Shown here in pieces: positions 48,625-56,574 of a stretch of DNA of 64,000 nucleotides. The first letter of the stretch is position 1; every line of letters starts with the position of its first letter. The translations under genes and the position numbers were made by a program. Source of the DNA: Pisolithus tinctorius (Eukaryota > Basidiomycota > Agaricomycetes > Boletales > Pisolithaceae); NCBI GenBank assembly GCA_024663395.1, contig JANFAH010000002.1:2294001-2358000 (forward strand), in the 5' to 3' direction. The notes beneath the pieces are model-generated. The model made no database searches, had not been told where the DNA came from, and saw only the letters and a program-made list of their open reading frames with translations.

Positions 48625-48820
48625 GACGCCTCTTGACTCCGCTCCACGTGGCACCCCGACAAGGACCCCGAAAGAAAAATTTTCTTCGACCCTTCTCGCC
48701 CCAGCCAGGACTAGCTGAGCCCGTCGCAGAACATTGCGACGTACAGTAGTGTTCCTTTAGAACCGAACTCACAAGAATAAACGCTAAATCGACCCCCACA
48801 ACACCAATCCGCCCCATTTT

Positions 48821-50689
48821 ATGACCTCGACAGGACGAACGTCCTCGAGGTCACATTCCCACGCCATGCCAGGCCCCCCGCCAGGACCCCGAATGTCGAA
48901 TCCCACTCAACTTGGCAAAACTACCAGAAGTAGCGGACTATCACTCGAAGAAATCATCAACGACCCAGAAGCCGAAATCAAGGATGTAACAACAGCAAGA
49001 ACGTTCCTGGATCAGCTCTACACTATACAGGGAGAACCAGTGACACTGGAACACATATTGCATGCTCTCTTCTACATATCGCAGACCAAGGGGGTAAACA
49101 ACACCTTATGCTCGGCAATCCAAGCCACGGCTTACCTGGTCAGAGACCTCGCTACATCAGAAATGACTGATACCATTATCACAGCAATCTCGAGCAAAGT
49201 AGAAAACTCAGTCGTAGCCGCCATATCCCCTCAAGTTGCCAACATCCTCACAGCAGCTGAAAACCTGGAGAAAACCAACGAGAACACAAAGATCGTCAAT
49301 GACAACACCATCAAGAAGATCGAATTGATCACCAGCTCCTCTACCCGCACGGATACCACCCAACTGGAGACCCACATAAGAAACCTAATCGGGGAAATGG
49401 ATGCAGTGAAAACAGCACTAGCAGACATGAAGAACCACCTCAAAACCCAGCCCCACACGCTCCCCACTCCATACAAAGATGCGCTAGCTTCGGCACCACC
49501 CAACCCGAACCACATCCCGCTAGGAAAGCGACTAGACCCGGAATACACTAAGGCCCACGCAGCTATTAAGGAAAGGCAACTACTGATCGACCCTAACAGC
49601 AACCACCCCACCCTGAACAACGCCGCAACGAGGGAATCCACCATCGACCACATCAAGCAAGCCCTGGAAGCAGTGGACCGAGTCGACAACCCCGATATGC
49701 AACTAAGATCAATCGCTCGACTACGCAACAACGGAATCCTCCTTGAGTTCAACAGCCAAGAAGCGGTAGCGTGGATCAAAGAACCGGCCAACAAAACGGT
49801 CTTCCTCGAGAGACTGGGAGGAGAAGTAGCGATAAAAGACAGGCATTTCAACATAGTAATCCCTTTCCTTCCAATCTTGACAGCGACTGACAATCCAGAC
49901 ACCCTCCGTGAAATGGAAATCGAGAACAACATCCTGCAAGGGTCAATCGCCAAGATCAAATGGATCAAAGACCCAGCCAAACGCACTCCCAATCAACGAG
50001 TAGCCCATGCACTTGCATCCATCACCTCCCCCGAGATCGCTAACCAACTCCTTAGAGACGGACTATACTGGGGACTAGACAGACTCCGCCCGCACAAGGA
50101 CAAAAGAGAACCAGTCAGATGCCTCAAATGCCAGCGCATTGGTCACCTCGCTAGGGACTGCAAACAGACGACTGACATGTGTGGCATATGCGCCCTACCA
50201 CATCGCACACAAGACTGTAACACCCCTTCCCCCACCCCTTACTGCGTCATCTGCAAGAACAACACCCACGCAAGTGAAGATAGAAACTGCCCAGACCTCA
50301 TCAGAAGACGCAATGCAATGGACGAACACACACCCGAAAATCGCATGCCCTACTTCCCCACATCGGAAGAATGGACACACGTCGAGCTCCCGGCCCAGCC
50401 AACAGCCCCCATCATCCCCACAAGACCCCCAGCCACGACACCCACCACCAATGGATCACTCAGACAAATAACATTAGGGGAAGCGATGACCCTGCGAACC
50501 GGACCACCAAGCCGCGGTCAGTTCAACAGAATACGTGGAGGCAGAGGCGGACTGCCCATACGTTACAATACGATACACTACACCCCACCAACGTCCACAC
50601 CCACCCTACCCCCAACCCTTCCCCCCCCTCAGGAAACGGAAACCCAGTCAGAAGACCCAAACTCAGCACCTCCATCAATCAATGCCTGA
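48821..50689 (+). CDS. Retrotransposon ORF1, gag-like RNA-binding protein
   Basis: This is a 622-residue nucleocapsid-like protein that is expected to coat the element RNA. The start ATG 48821 (MTSTGRTSS) begins a Ser/Pro-rich N terminus. Residues of about 95-215 are helical and rich in Asn/Lys/Glu, a likely coiled coil for self-assembly. Near residues 434-490 three cysteine clusters lie in a row: CLKCQRIGHLARDC (a classical zinc knuckle), CGICALPHRTQDC and CVICKNNTH. The tail is Pro/Thr-rich. The stop TGA (50687-50689) overlaps the ORF2 start in the string ATGCCTGA. Confidence 0.9.
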   Translation: MTSTGRTSSRSHSHAMPGPPPGPRMSNPTQLGKTTRSSGLSLEEIINDPEAEIKDVTTARTFLDQLYTIQGEPVTLEHILHALFYISQTKGVNNTLCSAIQATAYLVRDLATSEMTDTIITAISSKVENSVVAAISPQVANILTAAENLEKTNENTKIVNDNTIKKIELITSSSTRTDTTQLETHIRNLIGEMDAVKTALADMKNHLKTQPHTLPTPYKDALASAPPNPNHIPLGKRLDPEYTKAHAAIKERQLLIDPNSNHPTLNNAATRESTIDHIKQALEAVDRVDNPDMQLRSIARLRNNGILLEFNSQEAVAWIKEPANKTVFLERLGGEVAIKDRHFNIVIPFLPILTATDNPDTLREMEIENNILQGSIAKIKWIKDPAKRTPNQRVAHALASITSPEIANQLLRDGLYWGLDRLRPHKDKREPVRCLKCQRIGHLARDCKQTTDMCGICALPHRTQDCNTPSPTPYCVICKNNTHASEDRNCPDLIRRRNAMDEHTPENRMPYFPTSEEWTHVELPAQPTAPIIPTRPPATTPTTNGSLRQITLGEAMTLRTGPPSRGQFNRIRGGRGGLPIRYNTIHYTPPTSTPTLPPTLPPPQETETQSEDPNSAPPSINA

Positions 50690-53600
50690 AGATCCAACGC
50701 AATCCAACGCGCTAACCAAACTACGCATATGGCAACAAAACCTAAACACCTCTCACATAGCCCTACATTCGCTAATAAACAGCCAACTATCAGACGATTG
50801 GGACATAATCGCCCTACAAGAACCACCAATAGACCAACTCGGCAACACGCGAGCCAACACCCACTGGAGGGTAGTCTACCCCACGAAGAAAATGACACAG
50901 AACACCAGACCACGAGTGGTAACCCTAGTAAACTCCAGGATCAGTACTAACACTTGGGAACAGGTCGAATTTCCCTCCACGGATGTCGTCGTAACGCGGC
51001 TAAGGACTACTAAGGGCACGTACATGCTATTCAACATCTACAATGACTGCACACATGATCGCACCATGGAAGACTTGAGCTCGTTCCTGGCTGGAAACAT
51101 AAGGGATATACGACGAGCGACAAATGACCAGATGCTATGGCTAGGCGATTTCAACAGGCATCACCCCATATGGGATGAAGCGCGCAACCACCACCTCTTC
51201 ACCCCGGTGGCTCTCATGTCGGCACAGAAGCTACTAGAACTAGTAGCAGACTATGGAATGGTCCAGATGTTGCCCAAGGGAATACCCACCCTGCAGTCGT
51301 CGTCCACAGGTAACTGGACGTGCCCGGACAATGCCTTCTGCACGGACACCACGCTAGACGACCTAATCAGCTGTGACACCAGCCCAGAAAACCGCGGCCC
51401 CAACACCGACCACGTCCCAATCCTCACATGCCTAGAGACATCCCTCACGCCATCCACCTCCCCTCCATCCTATAACTACCGCGATGTCGACTGGAAAAAA
51501 TTCAACGCCACCATCAAGTCCGAACTGACTAAGATAGGCCCACCAAGACCAATCACCAGCGAGCAAGAGTTTCAAAGGACCACAAGAGGAATCGATATGG
51601 CCCTACAAACAACGTTGGCAAAGGAGGTTCCTAAGACCCACCCACACCCTCACGTCAAACGATGGTGGTCGAAAGAACTAACGCTGCTACGAGGGGAGCT
51701 CAAACTGCTAAGTAAAACCGCGTTCACCTTCCGTGCAGTACATGATCACCCTGTCCACAGATTACGCAAGGAGAAGGCGAAGGAGTACGACAAAGCCATC
51801 CGGGAAGCCAAGAAACGACACTGGAGAGACTGGCTGGAAGAAGCAAACGATCGGGACCTATGGATCGCGAACTCTTACATCTCCAAGCCACAAGGCGACG
51901 GCAGCAAGACCAGAATACCAACGCTCAAACACACCACCATGGAGGGCACCGTCACCATGATCAGCTCCAATGAAGACAAAAGCCGCCTGTTCGCACAGAC
52001 CCTATTCCCCCCACCCCTGCCCCGCTCGACGGTACCCCAGGACTACGAGTATCCCGAACCAGCAACACGTTGGAACCAAATTACGAAGGAACAACTAATG
52101 CGCACCATCAAAAATCTCAGTCCGTACAAGGCACCAGGGCCCGACGGAGTGGCCAATATCGTATTTCAAAAAACTCCACTACTCGCCGAATACTTACTAC
52201 ATCTATTTAACGCAGTCTTCACCTTCCGCACGTATTACGACCCATGGAAAGAGTCAATCACGGTAATACTACGCAAGCCCGGCAAACCCGACTATTCCAC
52301 TCCGAAAGCCTACCGACCGATAGCGCTACTTAATACCACCGCAAAGCTACTCTCGGCAATAGTGGCAGACTGCACGTCCTACATTCTCGAGAAACACCAT
52401 CTCCTCCCGGCCACCCACTTTGGAGGTAGGCCAGGATGCTCAACAGAAGACTCGTTACTTCTGCTCGAAACCACCATAAGACACGCCTGGCGACAGAAAA
52501 AGGTAGTATCCGCCCTATTCCTAGACATCGAGGGAGCGTTCCCGAACGCGGTAACAGACCGTCTGCTACACAACATGAGGAAGAGAAGGCTCCCGCTGGA
52601 GATAGTACGATTCACAGAACGGCTACTCACGAACAGGAAAACAAAGTTAAGATTCGACGACTATGAATCAAATTGGTTCCCCATCAAGAACGGCATAGGC
52701 CAGGGTGACCCGCTGTCAATGATCTTATACATCATTTACAGCGCGGACCTAGTTGACACGGCTAGAGGCAAAGACGAACTAACTTTAGCATTTGTAGATG
52801 ACATGGCATTCATAGCCATAGGCAAGACTTTCGCGGACACCCATGCCATGCTACTCAACATGATGGAGCAAGAAGAAGGAGGCTACGATTGGTCCACCAA
52901 GCACAACTCACGATTCGAAACAAGTAAATTCGCGCTAATGGACTTCACACTCAACAGAGCCAAACCCAGGACACCGATAACGATAAGAGGTACGGTAATA
53001 GCCCCAACAGCAACTCACAAATTTTTAGGCGTAATACTGGACCAAGAACTGAGATGGAAAGCCCATGCGGCTCAGGCCCTAGCCAAAGGTACAAAACAGG
53101 CACTCCTCTTGAGAAGGATCTCCATGACGTTGTGGGGCATACCAATGAAGCTCGTACGGCAACTCTACCAGACCACAGTCGTCCCAAAGGTGATGTATGC
53201 AGCCGCGGTATGGCTGAAACCAGCCTACGCTGGCAATCAAGCCACTGCCATGAGAGGGTCGAAAGGAATCGCAAAGCGACTTCTGGCAGTCCAAAGAACG
53301 GCGGCTCTAGCGGCCACAGGAGCCATGAGAACCACCCCTACTGACGCGTTACTCGCCCACGCCCACATCCCCCCCGCACCACTACTCATTCAGCACACAC
53401 TCCACAAAGCCGCATTGCGCCTGTCCACCCTACCAAACGACCACCCACTACACCCTCACGTCACCAGAATCGCAAAAACCAACGTCAAACGTCATCGCGC
53501 AGCGCTCCACCGTCTACTCCACGACCTAGGAATCAACCCAAAACACATCGAGAAAATACATCCATGCCCGGTCCCCCCGAACGCACGCCCGTCGCACGCG

Positions 53601-54605
53601 ACGGCCATAGCCCCAAACAAAAAAGAAGCAATCAAAGACCTCTCTAAAATCAGTGACCGCACACTAATATTCACAGACGGCTCATGTACGGAAGGAGGAG
53701 TCGGAGTGGCAGCAGTACTATATGTAGACTATAAACACATAACCACGCTACGCTACCACCTGGGCAACGGGTCGCAACACACGGTATTCGAAGCCGAGGC
53801 AGTGGCAATGGTCTTAGCAGCACACCTCCTGGACACCAGAGACAAGATAACGTACCCAGTCACAATACTGGTCGACAACCAGGCAGCCATCAGATCGAGT
53901 GAGCGACCTACAGCGAAACCAGGACATTATCTACTAATGCTATTTAGAACGATGGTCATCAAGACCCTCAAGGAGGAGCGACGGACAAGTAAAGACGTCA
54001 CAGTTCGTTGGGTAGCAGGGCATATGGACATCGAAGGCAACAAGTTAGTGGACAGGGAAGCTAAGCTAGCAGCGAAAAGAGCAGACTTCTCCAGCCCCCG
54101 GTGCGAGCTACCCCCCTCGTTAAGAAATCAACTACCCTGCAGCATATCTGCTCTCAAACAGGCCCACTCAGCGAAACAGAGGACCCTATGGGCCAATCTA
54201 TGGAAGAAATCCCCCCGATACAGTCGCATATCACACGTCGACCCAACTCTACCTAGCGCGTCGTTCACCAAGTTAACCGCCTCGCTAACCAAAAAACAAA
54301 CAGGCCTCCTCATACAACTACGCACCGGTCACATCCCGCTAAACAAACATCTCTTTTGCTTCAAACGCAGCAATACTCCCATGTGCCTACAATGCGGAGA
54401 GGTCGCCCCAGAAGACGTCCATCACTTCCTCTTCCAGTGCCCCAGATATGACAGGGAACGACACGTTATGAGGAACGCCCTAGGAAGGGACGCCACATCC
54501 CTCTCATACCTCCTATCCAACCAGAAAGCCCAGTCACAGCTCATCAAATATGTAGCAACGACCAAGCGTCTACAAAACACGTTCGGTGAGGTACTCAAAC
54601 AATAG
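50682..54605 (+). CDS. Retrotransposon ORF2: endonuclease, reverse transcriptase, RNase H
   Basis: The protein cuts the target DNA and copies the element RNA onto it. From ATG 50682 (MPEDPTQSN) it has 1307 residues. The endonuclease/exonuclease/phosphatase domain spans about residues 10-245, with LRIWQQN, IIALQEPP, LGDFNRHHPIWD and the catalytic DHVPIL. The reverse transcriptase follows with KAPGPDG at about residue 483, AYRPIALLNT, LFLDIEGAFPNA, GIGQGDPLS and the catalytic FVDD at 704. RNase H begins with FTDGS near 997, then FEAEA, LVDNQAA and AGHMDIEGN. A CCHC motif (CLQCGEVAPEDVHHFLFQC) lies near 1235-1255. An in-frame extension upstream to 50535 exists, but the 50682 ATG overlapping the ORF1 stop is the more natural start. 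All catalytic residues appear present. Confidence 0.93.
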   Translation: MPEDPTQSNALTKLRIWQQNLNTSHIALHSLINSQLSDDWDIIALQEPPIDQLGNTRANTHWRVVYPTKKMTQNTRPRVVTLVNSRISTNTWEQVEFPSTDVVVTRLRTTKGTYMLFNIYNDCTHDRTMEDLSSFLAGNIRDIRRATNDQMLWLGDFNRHHPIWDEARNHHLFTPVALMSAQKLLELVADYGMVQMLPKGIPTLQSSSTGNWTCPDNAFCTDTTLDDLISCDTSPENRGPNTDHVPILTCLETSLTPSTSPPSYNYRDVDWKKFNATIKSELTKIGPPRPITSEQEFQRTTRGIDMALQTTLAKEVPKTHPHPHVKRWWSKELTLLRGELKLLSKTAFTFRAVHDHPVHRLRKEKAKEYDKAIREAKKRHWRDWLEEANDRDLWIANSYISKPQGDGSKTRIPTLKHTTMEGTVTMISSNEDKSRLFAQTLFPPPLPRSTVPQDYEYPEPATRWNQITKEQLMRTIKNLSPYKAPGPDGVANIVFQKTPLLAEYLLHLFNAVFTFRTYYDPWKESITVILRKPGKPDYSTPKAYRPIALLNTTAKLLSAIVADCTSYILEKHHLLPATHFGGRPGCSTEDSLLLLETTIRHAWRQKKVVSALFLDIEGAFPNAVTDRLLHNMRKRRLPLEIVRFTERLLTNRKTKLRFDDYESNWFPIKNGIGQGDPLSMILYIIYSADLVDTARGKDELTLAFVDDMAFIAIGKTFADTHAMLLNMMEQEEGGYDWSTKHNSRFETSKFALMDFTLNRAKPRTPITIRGTVIAPTATHKFLGVILDQELRWKAHAAQALAKGTKQALLLRRISMTLWGIPMKLVRQLYQTTVVPKVMYAAAVWLKPAYAGNQATAMRGSKGIAKRLLAVQRTAALAATGAMRTTPTDALLAHAHIPPAPLLIQHTLHKAALRLSTLPNDHPLHPHVTRIAKTNVKRHRAALHRLLHDLGINPKHIEKIHPCPVPPNARPSHATAIAPNKKEAIKDLSKISDRTLIFTDGSCTEGGVGVAAVLYVDYKHITTLRYHLGNGSQHTVFEAEAVAMVLAAHLLDTRDKITYPVTILVDNQAAIRSSERPTAKPGHYLLMLFRTMVIKTLKEERRTSKDVTVRWVAGHMDIEGNKLVDREAKLAAKRADFSSPRCELPPSLRNQLPCSISALKQAHSAKQRTLWANLWKKSPRYSRISHVDPTLPSASFTKLTASLTKKQTGLLIQLRTGHIPLNKHLFCFKRSNTPMCLQCGEVAPEDVHHFLFQCPRYDRERHVMRNALGRDATSLSYLLSNQKAQSQLIKYVATTKRLQNTFGEVLKQ

Positions 54606-55182
54606 AACGGCGTTAGATAACGCAGCACACAGGGAAACACCAGCCAAACACAATACGTTATCAACCCTAGACTTCCCAATACGATCACGGGCCAGCTCTC
54701 TGCGCACCCTCCCCACCACGTCCCCTCAACAACCACGCCTTCACCCCCCAGTCCACACGAACCAATCGCCACACCTCATCCATATCACCCCTCCATCCGG
54801 CAACCCCCAGCAACATGTTCCCACGTCCACCCCCACTAATCCCCCACCAAACCCGCTCTGATAAACCTACAAGACAGACCCAGAGAAAATGGACGATGGA
54901 GAACACGTAGCTCACCGCACCAGCTGGCCTAAGGGCTGCCAGTTCAGTGTAGAAAGAGTTTAAATGGCTAGCGACGTCTTAAGCCTTCCCTACTGCAAGA
55001 CAGAGTGTCTAAAACGGCTGGCGGGAACGGCGGACTGATGGGGGGTCAACGACCCTGCCATCAGGGCATTCACTCGTTTGTAGGGAAAGGCAGGCCACAG
55101 GGGGCCCCCTTTTAGTCATTAAACCACGTTAGAATAGTGCAACATAGGACAAACTCGTCCTCAAGCACTTTAAATACAGATG
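54606..55182 (+). other. Retrotransposon 3' untranslated region
   Basis: This non-coding tail is A/C rich in its first third. It ends tacagatga directly before the A run. No polyadenylation signal of the animal type is obvious. Confidence 0.75.

Positions 55183-55214
<32 letters not shown>
55183..55214 (+). repeat. Poly(A) tail of the retrotransposon
   Basis: A run of 32 A residues; the last A may belong to the target-site duplication. Such a tail is expected from target-primed reverse transcription of a polyadenylated RNA. Confidence 0.93.
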
Positions 55215-55216
<2 letters not shown>

Positions 55217-55227
55217 GACAGATGAAG
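55214..55227 (+). repeat. Target-site duplication, right copy
   Basis: actgacagatgaag repeats the left copy at 48611-48624 exactly; host coding sequence (DPSTPSYTYKI) resumes directly after it. Confidence 0.93.
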
Positions 55228-55562
55228 ATCCATCGACACCGAGTTACACGTACAAAATCCACGCATGCGGTTTGAGGCCATTGGAGATTGCACTTCCAGA
55301 CAAGCTAGAAAGTGCGATCATCTCTCAAGATGCTCTGCAACTCGTTCGTCCCTGGCACTCGAAGGGTCAGTCTGCCGCATTAGACGCCGCAAATGAAGAA
55401 AAGCTACTCGTTACACTTGGAAAGCCGTTTAATGGACTTCTGCTAACTGAGCTGCCTCACTCGCAGTACAAAAGGATTGGGTCTTCTACTCTCATTACTG
55501 CTCAGCCCGTAGACTCGGCCAGCATTCTGAAGAGCAAGATTCGGATATTCAATATTGTGTAG

Positions 55563-55800
55563 ATAACCACGACATTATGATATGGACTGAGATTGGCACT
55601 CACTTTGTCACTCCTTTTCATGCGTTGCCTCGCCTACTTCTTCCTTGCACTTTAATCGATATTGGAATGCTTGTTTCCTTGTGCATATACTACTCGTCAC
55701 TTGTTTTCTCTTCTCCTTCGTTCAGTCATACGTTGTAGGAGCGCATGCAAACACCTGTGTGGTGAATCATGTGCTATAAGCAATGCAACCTGACGATCTT
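55563..55800 (+). repeat. Shared 3' flank repeat, copy 4 (TPR-HET side)
   Basis: Downstream of the interrupted TPR-HET gene, blocks such as gcactcactttgtcactcc, ttcatgcgttgcctcg and tcagtcatacgttgtaggag match 35403-35690 and 40598-40835. Confidence 0.7.
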
Positions 55801-56229
55801 GCCATCTTCCCTTGATACGTTTGGTAGGCCTCTCCTAGCCGTCCGCCATCCCTGGTGTTTCCCTGCCGTGGCCTTCTCTGCACATGCCACACAAGGCCAG
55901 TACGCACGCTCCTAAGTCGGCAGTATACCCTTAGTAGGCAACACTAGGAACATAATCTGAATTTACCTTTTAAGCTGTTGTTTGCAACGAGTAGGGAGGT
56001 ATCAGACATGCAGGAACGCGCCCAAGCGGAGTGCATTACAGCTGTTCGCGAGATATTTCGATTCTGAGGTGCGTGCTGCAAGACAAGGGAGTGGCAGCAA
56101 TCTCGAGGTTTTTCTCTCACGGCAAACCTTTCCCGAAACAGCCGTAGGGTAGAGGCGTGGCGCGTGCTTTTCGTACGCCGTCGCCCTCTGCCCTCTCTCT
56201 CTCCTACGGAGTCATCCACCACCCGCTGG
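55801..56229. other. Intergenic spacer between tandem TPR-HET genes
   Basis: No coding domain is visible. It separates the 3' flank repeat from the duplicated 5' flank. Confidence 0.4.
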
Positions 56230-56574
56230 TGTACTGCTGAGCTCCTCAATCCGTGACTCACTCAAGCAGTAAAGCCGAGTTTTCTCCCGCGTTTTCAACC
56301 AACCAGTACTTTTCGGACCTATTGGTGAGTTCCTATTGGTCCATCACTGCGCCATACGCATGGACCTCCATGTAACGCTATTCTTTGCGCTTTCCAATCA
56401 GCCTCCCAGATTGGGGTAGCGTTCTGGCACTCAAGATTGGTCACCCTGTTTCTCTGTCAGTTCCAAGGACAACGTAGGTTTAACTGTTGCTGTCTTATTG
56501 CAACTGACCATTGAACCTGGTCTGAAGGTAGAGCCATTTCTGCCGTGTATATCATCCCAGCGTAACGTCATTCA
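56230..56574 (+). repeat. 5' flank of TPR-HET family, copy at 56.5 kb
   Basis: This is the leader of the intact gene. It aligns with 44800-45208 and, in its last 130 nt, with the flanks at 39146-39262 and 22966-23040. The blocks tccaaggacaacgtaggttt and ttgaacctggtctgaagg are typical. It probably holds the promoter. Confidence 0.78.

Larger units (their letters stand above)
48625..55213 (+). mobile_element. Full-length non-LTR (LINE-type) retrotransposon
   Basis: The element has a 196-nt leader, a gag-like ORF1, an ORF2 with endonuclease, reverse transcriptase and RNase H, a 577-nt 3' region and an A tail, and no terminal repeats. A 14-bp target-site duplication flanks it. Both reading frames are open over their whole length, so insertion is probably recent. 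EEP endonuclease plus RNase H and a C-terminal CCHC motif fit the I/Tad-like branch of fungal LINEs, but the clade needs a tree. The coding strand is strongly A/C rich and T/G poor, unlike the flanking host gene. It lies in the same orientation as the host gene. Confidence 0.94.
45209..55562 (+). pseudogene. TPR-HET gene interrupted by a retrotransposon
   Basis: The gene starts at ATG 45209 (MASTDDVSRKR) like the intact paralogue. It has ten 45-residue TPR-like units, the linker, and a HET domain (YVMLSHRWG near 47584, AWSDTCCIDKHSSAEVQET near 47731, RGWTLQELLAPK near 47895). Two lesions are seen. First, in unit four near 45750 the sequence ctcagatag is 2 nt shorter than in its relatives, which shifts the frame to a stop at 45754. 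Second, a 6.6-kb retrotransposon is inserted after 48624, and the last 110 or so codons resume at 55214-55562 (TDEDPSTPSYTYKI to IRIFNIV). In the second half the frame reads into the element for about 40 codons and stops at 48749. Without the element the gene would be as long as its intact neighbour. Confidence 0.9.

Noticed and set aside
49231..49992. A 253-codon minus-strand frame inside the retrotransposon
   Set aside because: It is antisense to ORF1 and follows from the strong A/C bias of the sense strand; no family resemblance.
50535..50681. Extension of ORF2 upstream of 50682
   Set aside because: It overlaps the ORF1 tail over its full length and has no conserved motif; the ATG overlapping the ORF1 stop is a better start.
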